Assembly (NCBI GenBank): GCA_933228895.1
Contig: OW121848.1
Span: 90,043,470-90,107,469 of the forward strand
Length of the DNA stretch: 64,000 nucleotides
DNA from: Platycnemis pennipes
Taxonomy: Eukaryota > Arthropoda > Insecta > Odonata > Platycnemididae
Direction of reading: 5' to 3'
The first letter of the stretch is position 1. Each line of letters begins with the position of its first letter. Position numbers and translations under genes: made by a program. This document shows, piece after piece, positions 32,951 through 43,962 of this stretch. The notes under the pieces are model-generated. The model had not been told where the DNA came from, ran no database searches, and saw only the letters and a list, made by a program, of their open reading frames with translations.

Positions 32951-34059
32951 TTCGAAATATTGGAAGTAGCTGAAGGTTATATTGCATCCACGCACTGCAT
33001 TGTTTCCACGCAGGACCTTTACCCCCCTGGCTACTGCGGCCCGCTCTTCATTTCGTTCTCCTTTCGGTTTTCAAGTTCACGATCCACCAATTTTATCCAC
33101 AGCTCACGATTTTAGGGAGAAGCTTCTAAAACATGCTTAGATTGTGAGGGAATTGTATCGGGGCGCATAAATATACATGCAGGCGAAGAAAAAGGTGAAC
33201 CAGGTGAGCGGAACGATGCATGGCGAAGGAGGAAGAATGGACACGAGGGAGCTATAGAAATTATGGGCGAAGGAGCGACGGATAGAGAGAACACTTCTCG
33301 AAGGAATTCGAAGATGGCAGTGCAAAGGCACGGGTCTAACCGGCGGGCATTTGCCCTTGGGATACCCAGGGAATCGCAGATTGCTGGACTCTGGTCGCAT
33401 ATTTTGGCAGAATTATGGTCATCTACACCTCCCTACGTATCCACCCCAATGATTAGGGGTGTCTGAAGGAAAATATCTCAAGTTTCGGGACGAGGAAAAC
33501 TGGCATCTCTGAATCGACAGGAGATGATGCTACGGTTTAAGTGTCCTCCCTCTTCATGCCGAAAATTTCCACATAGTATGGCAATACTACCCGGAATGGA
33601 GCACTCGTTTTCAAAAATATGTACTTCTAAAATTAGAGGGCGTCGTCGTTTCCTCCTTGTTTTTGTAAAATTGTCTCGCATCATGAACCAATGTGCTGCA
33701 CGGCTCAGTTACTGAGGTAGTAACAAACTGAAGTTTATATGACAGGGAGTTGGGGCTAGAAAATGTGTTTCCATTATTCTGCATTATATCGTGATTGTGC
33801 ATTCCCCATAAGGAGCACCTAGTAGTCTGGTTGAGTTTTAGGTGCATTGACGGCCATGGTCATTCTCACTCCGCCCTAAAGGATATACTCTACACGAGGC
33901 AATAATCTTCCTTAATTAGTGGACCGCGCTCTGGGTGTGAGGAGAGAATCAGTGGTAATAGGAATCATGTCGTCATACTACCAAAGACTAATGTCACACA
34001 GTACCGTCTAATTTAACCTCTTAAACTCTAAAAAAAACATCAATTTATTACCTTTGTAC
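32951..34059. other. Spacer, no gene seen
   Basis: Mixed-composition sequence. Short frames at 33137-33400 minus and 33263-33466 plus show no motif. Confidence 0.5.
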
Positions 34060-34138
34060 TTACGATGCGAGATTCGAACCCACAACCCTGGAGCTACCAG
34101 AATAACATGTCATAAGCCTAGGCTACCGCGGCCAGCTA
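34060..34138 (-). mobile_element. tRNA-derived SINE head
   Basis: On the minus strand, GGCCGCGGTAGCCTAGGCTT gives an A-box-like word and GGGTTCGAATCTC a good B-box about 50 bases later, the internal promoter layout of a tRNA-type gene. The segment does not fold as a clean tRNA and lacks proper acceptor pairing, so a SINE head is more likely than a functional tRNA. Confidence 0.6.
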
Positions 34139-34839
34139 GTGATTTAGTATATTTACTTAAAAAATAAAGGTTTTACGGAAGACATTTACGGTCCATGTTC
34201 ACTGTTATCTGAATAATGTGGATTATCCTTAAATAGTATTCAGAAAGTACCCATTTTATGACTGTCCCAAAAACTGCTTACTACTTCCCAAATGGTGCAG
34301 TGAAGTCAGTCATGGCAGTGAATGGAAGAAACGGGAAAAGAGATTAGTCAGATATTAATGATGGAAAAGTTTTTTTCAATTTTTAAGAGATTAATGAACT
34401 TTTCTAAAATGTATCGCTAGAGGTAAAAGGAAGAGAAATTAAAGTGAAATATTAATGTTTAGATGTTCAAAAGTGACGGATATGTGGGAGAAAAATATGA
34501 GTAGTTGGAATCGGGATGAGTTCCGTGCAGAAGTCCACCTTATATTGGAGGTGAAAGTTACTGCATCCGTACCTGCCCGCGCTGAGATAACCCAATCATT
34601 CTTGTCCTAGATTAACGCATATTATGATCGTAGTATTGATATAGGTGCAAGTTATGCTGAAGTTATCGGTATTATCGGTGCAAAATTCTCGGAAAATCGA
34701 AACCACGTCTTTCAATGACGCCTTTCAATGACCACTCTTCGAGTCATTAGAATACCGGTTGAAAGATTAGCCTCTAATTCGCTCCGGATCTATAGCTTTA
34801 TTGTTCCTTGCATGTAAGATTAATCTTTAGCCAAATATT
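34139..34839. other. AT-rich spacer, no gene seen
   Basis: No recognised signal between two SINE-like heads. Confidence 0.5.
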
Positions 34840-34909
34840 GAGATTCGACCTTTTAGTCGCTTGGCAAACGAGTTAACCGACCCGGCTACCGCAGCCCTGG
34901 CCGTCGGGT
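34840..34909 (-). mobile_element. tRNA-derived SINE head
   Basis: Minus strand: GGGCTGCGGTAGCCGGGTCG (A-box region) and AAAGGTCGAATCTC (B-box). It shares the GCGGTAGCC opening with the head at 34060, so the two probably belong to one family. Confidence 0.6.
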
Positions 34910-35830
34910 AATTTTGACTCCTGTTAATTACTGCACCCGCGAACACGCTGTGTTGGAGCGTTTGACTTTAGATTCCCACCCATCACGGTATGGATGCCTT
35001 GTCGGGAGCGAGAGGCGAATCTCCGAGGATGGGGAGGAAGAAGGCCTGCGGAAGAGCGGGAGGAGGCGAATGGCGGCCTGTGCGAATAGTGGAGTCAGTC
35101 GTGCGAGGAGAGGGCGGGAGGTGGGATAAACGGAGAAGTAGGGGGAAGGGGGTGAGTCGCGAGGGAAAGGCGAGGAGGGAGGGGGTCGGATGTAGTTGGG
35201 TAATGGAGGAGGGAGTGGGGGAGTAAATCGTCCGAGGACGTCGTTTTATCCTCGGTAACAAGCTCGCCCCACCTTCCCTTCCCCCCCGAGGCCATTTAGA
35301 CACCTGCCTCTCTTTCCTCCCACCTTCTCTTTCTCTCTCTCCTTTCCCCTCCAGCGCCCTTAGCTCCCCACCCCTCCCCCCTCACCATCTCCTCCCGAAT
35401 ACCCTCCGTCCTTCCCCTCCTCGTCTCCTCAACCCTTTTCTCTCCCCACTCCACTCCGTCCCCCATCCCCATCCGCGCTCGATTCGTCGCTATCCTCCCA
35501 CCCTCGCCGCACTAATCCCCTCTCTCACCCTCTCCTCCTCCGCAGCTCTCTCCCTCCCGCCCTCCCATTCCTTCAATCATCCTCTTTCTACCGGCACCCT
35601 TGTCCGCCTCCTCTTCTTACTCCACTTCTCTCCATCCTATTAACACCTCCTTTTCCACTCATTCACGCCGAGGCCCTCACTCTCCTCGACCGCCCTCGTC
35701 CTACCGCTCCCTCAAGCAGTCCGCGATTCCTATCCGCTCTCTCGCGGCGGCAATTAGAGGTGGCTGCAGACAACCTCGCTCATTTGCGCCGCCATCATTG
35801 GGTGTATTTTTTGCTCTCTCCGGATAAGAT
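34910..35830. other. GC-rich block with a G/A to C/T switch
   Basis: The plus strand is G/A-rich at 34985-35225, then switches near 35235-35270 to strongly C/T-rich up to about 35710. CpG is frequent. The open frames here on both strands are low-complexity and without known domains. Confidence 0.5.
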
Positions 35831-37299
35831 ATCAAGTTGGCGATAGAAGGAAACCTGGCGTATTCTTTTGCCTAAAATTGACTCAGGATCGTAGCATTAC
35901 GTTCAGACATTTATTTCATATATATAATTAAATCGGTCGCTAGGCACATAACCGATAGCACCAATTAATTGAAGGTTATCTAATCGTTTGATCACTAATT
36001 AATTGCTGCTATATCAAAGTGGAGGCGTTCTTATCACGACCCGTGTATCTTAAAAAATACTTTTCGGAGGGTTTAATTGCTCAATACACAACTACGTTGC
36101 ATAACGGCACTGAAGAATGTTTGTTTCGTATGCCTTCTCCTGTTGGTTCTGTAAATTTTTCACTTGTTATACTTTAGTGTATTGCCCGAGAAAAACATTA
36201 TTCTCGTGCAACGCTACCTCTGTCGTGCCGTGGTTTTGTGGCAAAGTTTGAAGTGTTGTTTAAAAAAAATTGGAATTTTCCTCCCACATGGAATATAAGT
36301 GCGTATTTTTTCAGGCTGAGTGTCTACATCAAGCTAAATATCATTATAAGTACCTCAATAAAAAAATCAACATTTTTCCCCTTAAGCGATATAGTTTTTC
36401 TGTGCGTAAAGTATATTAAAATATCTAAGATCCTTGGCTTGTCAAGCATTGAGTGCCTTTTCAGTTAAGTTTCTTCTTTCATCAAAGGAAACCTTTTTAC
36501 CTTTCAAGCACCTGTACATCTCAAACAGTCACAGATATTAAGCAAACAAATCCTACGTATTATTTTTTCAGAACCCTTGTTTTATCGAATATTAATTGTC
36601 ATTTTACGCCCAATTGTAGGAATTATGTTTTTTTTTTGGAAAGCCGTGGATATGTGTTAAGAGGTTTAGAGGGGATATTTTAAACGGCTTTCTGTAAAAT
36701 ATGTATGGACAAAACAAATCGTACAAATACTATTGAAGTGCAGTTAATGTGAAAATATAGATAAGCGTGGTAAAAATTCATCCGAAGTCCAGTTCTAACC
36801 TAAAAAATAAGCTTTATTTCAAATATTCCTTTCAGAAAGGGGAAAAAATTGTGACTATACCCCTGAGTACACATTCATTCTGCATTAATCAAGAATTAAT
36901 TTGGCCAAAAGAATTATGTGTAATCATTCAACCTTTTATTGTAAAGAAATTGACAATGAGTACAGAAAAAGGGCTTAGTGCGTCAGCTCTGTGCTCAGGA
37001 ACAACAAGAATTGTTTTTCTTGCAAACTCTATAGAGCATCTCTTTTTTACATCATCGAGAATGAAAAGTGGCTCTAAATTTATATGCAGTCTGCAGAAGT
37101 CATTACATAGATTTTGTATCTTGCAAGATACTTAAAAATGCAGGTTTCAGTCTATATCAGCAGATTAGGTATTGATTTTTCTCCGTCACGTTTTATTACA
37201 GTGAATTTCAACTGAGGTATCATATTTTAGTCATCCAGAAAAGGGTGATTGAGTGATTAGACCTTTTATTAAATCAGTAGTTATTACAATTTATAACTA
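35831..37299. other. AT-rich spacer, one unidentified frame
   Basis: The plus-strand frame at 36767-37135 (122 codons) is the longest in an AT-rich part of the window. Its translation shows no motif I recognise and it may be chance. Confidence 0.35.
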
Positions 37300-37738
37300 T
37301 TCATCATCATCAATATCATCATAGGTCAACAATTCTAAGATTGGTTTGACACAGCCCTCCATTCTATTCTTCTATCGGCCAGCGTCTTTATATTGCCGTA
37401 ACGCCTTTCTTTTACATCCTTCACTACCTGTTCTATGTATCTCATACGAGACCTGCCTTATCCAATCTTTCCGTTCACTTTTCTTTCTACGATGGTCTTC
37501 ATCAGGCCATCGTGCCTTAACATATGGCCTATCAAGTCGTTCCGTCTTCTTTTTAGAGTTTTCAGCAGACTTCTCTTTTCTCCCACTCTTCTTAAGACTT
37601 CTTCATTTGTCTCTCGGTCGATCTATTTTGTCTTCATCATTCTTCGGTGGCATCACATTTCAAATGCTTCCAGCATTTACTTCTCTGCTGCTGTTATCGT
37701 CCATGCTTCTCTACCATATAGTAGAATGCTCCAGATGA
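37300..37738 (-). mobile_element. 5'-truncated RTE-like LINE 3' end
   Basis: Minus-strand copy of the family at 6187-6965. It ends in a TCATCATCATCA tract and carries the same words in order (TTGGTTTGACACAGCCCTCC, CCTTCACTACCTGTTCTATG, CATCAGGCCATCGTG, CCATATAGTAGAATGCTCCA). It is cut off about where the LLYGS-type region begins. The reading frame is broken. Confidence 0.8.
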
Positions 37739-38432
37739 ACGATAAAACCGAAAATGTAGCCTGCTACGTAATAAATTCATTTTTATATTCAGTAAGAGTA
37801 ACGCTTCCTAAGGAATGAATTAACTGCCTTGAATTCATATATTATTTAAAAATATTCAAGTATATCCAACATGCATTCCCATAATATCAGGAAAAAGGTT
37901 TAGTAATATATTTCGGTAGACTGTTGAGCACTTGCAAGCGAAGTAAAAGAGTAGGTAAATGTATCAAGATTAGCAAAACTAATTTCACTGGTCATAATCA
38001 TTGCATTCTGTGAAAGATTAGCTAGTTTCGGTGATGCAACATTTTCATTTAATTGCTGTAAATGATGTTTGTTGAATATTAATGTGCGTCCTTTGCCTTC
38101 TCTTTCACAGCATATATTTTAGCTACGGCATATAATTAAGGATACATATTTTTATATGAAGTTTAAAAATATAACATCATAAACTTGGTATTGTATGAAA
38201 AATGAATAATTGAATACTTTTGAGATACATTTATGGAAACTATTGAAAGATTTAGCAAATATGGGATGTGTTGAGATGGAAGGGAATGTAAGAGAATGGT
38301 AGTATAGTGTGTGTGTATAGTGTTAAGTAGGCGCACGGAAGGGAGAAAATAACAGGATTTCTGAATGTTATGAAAGCTGGTAGTAGACTTCAGATGTCGG
38401 AAGAATACTTAAAATGAATGAATCGGTTTAAT
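37739..38432. other. AT-rich spacer, no gene seen
   Basis: No recognised signal. Confidence 0.5.
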
Positions 38433-38735
38433 CTGTGGATATAGTACTGGAATCCCATCTAGTGGTCCCGGGTTGGGAGCCAGACAGTGGAAGATTTTTT
38501 TTTTAATTAATTCCTGCTTGAGTACGGTTTGAAGAGCACATCAAGTTCACTGGTCCGTCCGTTAGATGGGACGTTAAACAGTTGATCTGTCGTCACCTAT
38601 CGTTAAGAGCAAGCTAATGCCAAAGCCGTGTACCTCTCCACCCTTCCTCCAGCCCTTAAATATACATGCCTCTTCTCAGTTGCCAGCCTGCCCATACCTA
38701 ATGGTGCAAACTACCTCGGTTATAGTTTGCCTTCC
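38433..38735 (+). mobile_element. tRNA-derived SINE, ~300 bp
   Basis: A degenerate tRNA-like head (38433-38492, GTGGATATAGTACTGGAAT then GTCCCGGGTTGGGAGCC) is followed by a T-run and a body. The body contains GTCCGTCCGTTAGATGGGAC, CGTTAAGAGCAAGCTAATGC, CTCTCCACCCTTCC and CTAATGGTGCAAACTACC. The same ordered blocks recur at 58710-59010 and, on the other strand, at 46140-46415. Three copies with the same head-body order define a SINE family. No coding capacity. Confidence 0.75.
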
Positions 38736-39480
38736 CTGGCAACAGCAACGTGTTCCGATGCTGACGATCACTGCTGATAGTACGAAGGGATTGGGACTCG
38801 GCTGAAAAATCGCTGCCGACTTTGGAGCCTGGGGCGTTGGGATGGCCCCAGCCACTGCACCGGCCAACGCACCCAACTGATCTAAACGACTCCTTCGCGC
38901 ACTTTGGAGGCACCTCCACCCGTTCCGTTCCCCCTTGGCTCATCCAACATTCCCCCCAAACTCCACACCACCACTTCCATCTTATGCATTTTCGCGCGCC
39001 CTCCACTCCACCTCCCACCCCCCAACCGCCCATTTTCTTCCCCTCGACTCGAAAGCGTTAAGCATCTGCGCTTCCACCGTTCCCTTCCACCCTCTTTCCC
39101 CTTCATCCCCCTCCCTTCCCTCTGCTGTACTCTCCCACACCCGCGAGCCCACAAAAAAACTCGCGGACCGGCCAGCCAATTGGATCGCCTCGGTGGGAGT
39201 ACCTCCTTCTTCTCCCCGCGTCCATTTCTTTCTCTCCACCTCCTCATCTCCCGCCTCTCATTTCCTCTGAGCGCAAGGCCAACAGTGCTTTTTCGCTCGC
39301 CCCCTTCCCCCACACTCCTTCATCACCTCTCCCTCCCCACATTCGGCCCATCCCCCCGCGGCGTTCTCTCTCGCCTCGCTGCCTCTCGCGGCGGCACCCT
39401 CGCGCGGCAGTTTTCTCGCCAGGCGGTCGGCTCAAGTGGCCGTTGACAATGGCGGGTGGCCCCGAGCGCGCTCTCCCGGG
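38736..39480. other. C/T-skewed GC-rich block
   Basis: Very pyrimidine-rich plus strand from about 38880, with CpG-rich ends near 39350-39480. The long overlapping frames (38904-39446 plus and 38882-39313 minus) reflect the skew and have no known domain. Confidence 0.5.
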
Positions 39481-39795
39481 AGGCGAATGTTCTGACTACA
39501 CCTTTTGTTTGAATACTGGACGTGAACTCGGTAGTACAGGAGCAGCGATGGACTCGAATAACGTGAATGAATGTTATTCACCATAGTAGTTAGTGATTTT
39601 CCATAGTTGTGTTTGTAGAAATGGGCTTTAACGAACTCCTAACTAGGTTGTAGTGAATCGCTAAACTAAATACTAATCTTTAAAAAATTCAATAAAATTT
39701 TGCTTTATTTAATCTGCGAATGTAGGACTCCGAGTGCTCTCTTAGAATTAATAGGTATGATATTATATTAGAACAAACACAATAATTGTGGCTGA
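39481..39795. other. AT-rich spacer, no gene seen
   Basis: No recognised signal. Confidence 0.5.
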
Positions 39796-39866
39796 GGTGG
39801 GTTTCTAGTCCGCGAACCTTGGGATGTAGAGTCAGCGCGTTATTGAGGCTACCAAGCTGGTCAAGC
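39796..39866 (-). mobile_element. Possible tRNA-derived SINE head
   Basis: Minus strand: CTTGGTAGCCTCAATAACGC (A-box region), then AAGGTTCGCGGACT (weak B-box). Layout resembles the heads at 34060 and 34840, with more divergence. Confidence 0.45.
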
Positions 39867-39960
39867 AAATATAAGCTCCGTATTTTTATTTATGTTTTTA
39901 AAATTGGGCCATTCTAAAGCAATGAGAAAATTAGAAATGGACGGTAGCAGATTAAAAATC

Positions 39961-40020
39961 CTATCTACACCTACATATTACCTTGAAAATAGTGCAAGGA
40001 TGTTTGGCGAGGCATGCTGT
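39961..40020 (-). mobile_element. Very decayed CR1-like 3' end
   Basis: CTATCTACACCTACATATTACCTTG resembles the CR1 tail and the start of the core. The rest (GTGCAAGGATGTTTGGCGAG) is diverged. Weak call. Confidence 0.35.
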
Positions 40021-41150
40021 CAAACAATCCATCCGTTACCGGCGAGCAAGCGATGCTATTATTAGTGTTTGCACCATTCTACTGGTTAGTCAACTAAATT
40101 CACCGTTAGAATACAATGCCTCCTCATGTAAAGTTTGCTTTCTCGTGCCTTCTACAATACAATGCCTTCTCATGCAATTTTATAGTTCTGCTGGCTGGCA
40201 AAGTTCGGAATGCGATTTTTCCCTCAGTCATTTACTTTAGTTGTGCGTATTTCGTACCTCGTTTCTTTCCGTACAGACTGCTCGTTCTTCTACTCCATTT
40301 AACCTTCCTATCCAACATCCTTCCCAGTATCGCGTCATTCATTGCACCCTCACGCTTTTTCACCCATTCTATCTGTTTTCTCCTAATTTCCTCTAGCGAC
40401 ATCCTTTGCACCCCTAACGACAATATCAATTCGTAGTTCGTTTTCCCTTCAACCAACTTTACTTTATCAGTCCTTCTTCATACCCACCTTCATGTGGAAC
40501 AGATTAGCGTCATAGGCAGTGATCATTTTCGAGGAAGAAAATGGAGGCACGTTAGTTTGAGAGGGATGAGAGAGGTTGGCATTCAAAGTACCGTAAAAGG
40601 AAGTGAAAAAGATGAAGACTAAAGAGGGACGAAGGGAAGAAAAATGCGTTATGCTTGTAAAGAAAATAGACTAAGAAAGAATTAAAATTAAGTTGTGTGA
40701 TTATTAGTCAGTGGCTTAAGTAGCCACTAAGCCGGCGCTTAGCACTTTTAGCGCCTTATGACACGAGCAGCTACTTAAATGTCAATAACATTGCCGTCCT
40801 GTGTTAAGGCATTTTACCTTGACAAATGGTAGATATATCATTAAAATATCATCCGATCTATACTCTGAAAAATGCGGTTCCCAAGTAGCGGGTGAAAATG
40901 GAAATATATACATACTTCTTAATTACATAGATAATTTTAATATTCCTTTCTTAATTTAGGGTGATGATTAATCCCCTAAATACGTAATAAGTAAATTGAG
41001 AACAATCAACTCTGCATCAAATTATTGACTGACCTGAGTCTTGGGCTATAATATCACAACTTTTAAGAGCTTGGGCGCATGGAACGTGGGACAAAAATGA
41101 AAACTGGCCCTGATACCTCAAAGAGAGGGTGTGAACACGAAAGCCCGTCA
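40021..41150. other. AT-rich spacer with short inverted repeats
   Basis: AGTGGCT and AGCCACT flank five bases at about 40712-40730, next to CCGGCGCTTAG/AGCGCC words. The minus-strand frame at 40232-40456 (74 codons, Arg/Lys-rich) is not recognised. Confidence 0.4.
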
Positions 41151-41970
41151 AGTGCGCTCCCAATTGGATGATCGCCGCTTATTCACCGCCGTGAATGAGG
41201 AGTTTAGTGCTTCCCTCCACCTCTAAGTCCCGCTTTTCTGCAAAACCAATCGGGCGATTACGTACTAATCCGCGCACTGTAGGGAGACAGGGATGGATTT
41301 CGTGGTGGGGAGGGGGGTATCGGAGGAAAATGAGGCGAGAAGTCCCCATCCCACTTCCCCCTCTTCCCCCTCCATGAACTGTGCGTATCCCAAACAAACG
41401 ATCCGAGGTGAGCTCGTAAATGAGAACATATCTCCTCAATCCCCTTCATCAGTTCCTCTCCTCAGCCCGCAACCTCTTTCTCTCCCTCCCTCGTGGGTCG
41501 TCGGCTGATTGATTCCCCGTCTGGGAATTTGCGACTCGTTTTCGATTCCTCCCTTATTCCTATCTTTTTCCTTCCATCCCAGGAGGGATGGGGGCCGATC
41601 CGTAATGAGGTGATAAATACGGGCGGGAGGCCTCGCAAGCGTGGGCAGGGGTGGGTGATTTTCACGAGGAGTTGGTGGGTTTTCCCACGCGGAATGCGAA
41701 TTTAGGTGCGGAGAGGGGGAAGACGGTAGGTGTTTTGAAGAAATCGATTAAGAAAGGATGTCCGCGCCGCGATTGCCACTTTTTTCTCTCCTCTCCTCAT
41801 TCCGCCCAACTCGATTTTTCATCCTTCTCGCCTCCTCAATGGCCTTCCCCTGCGGACACCCTTGTTCACCTCTCTTTCTTCTGCTCAGTAGCGAGGTGTT
41901 GCGGGAAAAAATGGTGCGGAAAATGAGGAAATCGCCGAGCACTTATTATTTTTCCCTACGGTGAGATGAT
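41151..41970. other. GC-rich block, mixed skew
   Basis: CpG- and GGG/CCC-rich DNA with many overlapping short frames on both strands and no recognised domain. Confidence 0.45.
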
Positions 41971-43650
41971 TGCCGAGTCAGTGAAACGAGGCGGGAGAAA
42001 TTGGTCGACCGCGTTATCGACGAGACTTTATCTATTCGTATACTTTCGGTTTAAGTTGAAAAGAGAAGGCAAATTAAGTTTTCCACCATTCTCAAGGAAC
42101 TTTAATGAATGCTATTTCCAGGGGTGCTCTTTCCCATCTTCGGATTTCATTTCGTCTTCGACCTTTTTTTCGCAGGTTCTGATGGAAATGACACTTCCGC
42201 CGTAAAATCAAAACTGGGATTCAAACACCATGTGATTGGCCATAAGTGGAAACCAAACTCGAGAGAATATCACAGCCTCTGGGGGCTCTCCCTCTAGTTG
42301 GAAGTGCTAAATTTCCCACCACAGTTTTTTAAAGGTGCTATTATTTAGCTGTAGGATATAACACATCTCACGTCAAATTCATCATTAAATAACATCAAAA
42401 AGACTGAGGAAACCTCAGAGATTATAACTGAATGGTTTGGCCCCAGGATGTAATATAAATTTGCAGTGACAGCTGCAATCTGTAAATTTACTTCCTCGCT
42501 TTTAGTGAGAGAGTTTAAAGTAAAAAACTAGAATAGATTTGAGAATTATAGTTAGGCAAATGAGGCGTAGAAACTACAGCAGAGAGAATCATTCATGATC
42601 TTATTTCAGCCATGAGCTACTCATGGCTGAATATACTTTGATTTAGATCATACAACGTATTTAACATGCCATTAAATGAGATGAAATAGGAGAAACAAAC
42701 ATGGCGTTCATGAATACTTCTCCTTCCTTCATATTGCTGGTGGAGGCTACTAATTTGGCTACAAAATTTGATCTCTCAACACTTTCTCTCATTTGATCTT
42801 CCATTCCATTATTTACACTTGACGATTGAAAACAGGGGATTACATAGGCAGGTGACCTTGCACACGGTGCAAAAATATCCTTGGATGTTCGAGGTGAAGT
42901 AGAATATGCAAATGTGTGTCGAGTGAAACTACAAAAGGGCATAGGATGCTTAAACACTTCCTAATTAACGAAGAATGTTTCGCACCTCAGGCGTGATGTA
43001 ACGATCTCAGCGTGAGGGAAACGAGTGACAAAATTACCATCACCTTTCTGCACGAGATATTCACAGATAGCTTCATGTTTGAATATTAGAGTATTATGAG
43101 ATATGGGGATGAATTCTATCGATTTAATTATTGCACAGATATAACCCAACTAGACATTTTTAATACATTAATGTGGATCGAATTTTCGGAAGTAATAATT
43201 TGTTATCCTTTGCAAAAATTCTCTAATTCCGTCAGCGTTTATGATTCTAAATGGAAGACGTGTTACATGAAGAATTTGATCCCAGTTTTGAAAATTTTGT
43301 TTCTAGAGAAGTAGATAGTTATGGATATATATATATAGTAATGTAGTATAGTATATAGATAATGCATCAAAGATGACCTATTGGCTTTTGTACACTTTCA
43401 ATATCAAATCACCTTCTCTCTGCCTTCAAGTAAAAGAGAAATTACCATAAAAATGTAAAATAAGAAATCCTCCTCAGGGATTGGACCTTAAATTATGATA
43501 ACAAAGTATTAATAACCATTCAGTAGGTAACCGAAATCTAATCAGTATATCCTTAACCAAGACCAGCCCTTGGCGTTGGCCAACTATTAATGTAAGGTAC
43601 CTGAGGATCCGCGATTCATCCCGTTTAGCTGAATAAACATTATTCATCAA
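41971..43650. other. AT-rich spacer, no gene seen
   Basis: No coding or repeat family recognised, apart from the hairpin at 42605 and a TA-rich microsatellite near 43325-43365. Confidence 0.5.
42605..42631. repeat. Perfect 12-bp hairpin with 3-base loop
   Basis: TTCAGCCATGAG (42605-42616) is the exact reverse complement of CTCATGGCTGAA (42620-42631), with loop CTA. The stem is half G/C and unusually tight. No run of T follows on either strand. Confidence 0.85.
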
Positions 43651-43730
43651 CATCTATAGTAAACCATGCAAGCTACCATAAAGGTGTGTGACAGGGGATG
43701 AATATTAACCAAACATGCGCCACGTATCAT
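43651..43730 (-). mobile_element. CR1-like LINE 3'-end fragment
   Basis: CATCTATAGTAAACC, then ATGCAAGCTACCATAAAGGT and GTGTGACAGGGGATGAA, on the minus strand. Diverged, but with the core order intact. Confidence 0.65.
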
Positions 43731-43878
43731 GCTTAAAGAGGATTATTGCCAATATTACAGTCGAACTATAGCAATTGAAAGAAAATTTAAGGACCAAAGC
43801 AAACTGTATTTGAGGTGCTATATACAGATCACGCAAGTAGGTGTAGAAATGGGGATCCGGAATAAAACTTAACATTTT

Positions 43879-43962
43879 CAGGATTTGAACGAGAACCCTC
43901 GGGCTGAGAAGCCATTCGTTTATCCACCACTTGAATTCACAAACTGCCCAGCTGGACTAACC
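43879..43962 (-). mobile_element. tRNA-derived SINE head
   Basis: Minus strand: AGTGGTGGATAAACGAATGG, then CTTCTCAGCCCGAGGGTTCT, then CGTTCAAATCCT. The D-arm/A-box and T-arm/B-box layout is clear. Not a clean tRNA fold. Confidence 0.6.

Noticed and set aside
34060..34909. Functional tRNA genes
   Set aside because: A- and B-box words are present, but acceptor-stem pairing and a clear anticodon arm are not. SINE heads fit better.
40232..40456. Arg/Lys-rich 74-codon minus-strand frame as a transposon protein
   Set aside because: Suggestive composition, but no motif that I can match to a family.
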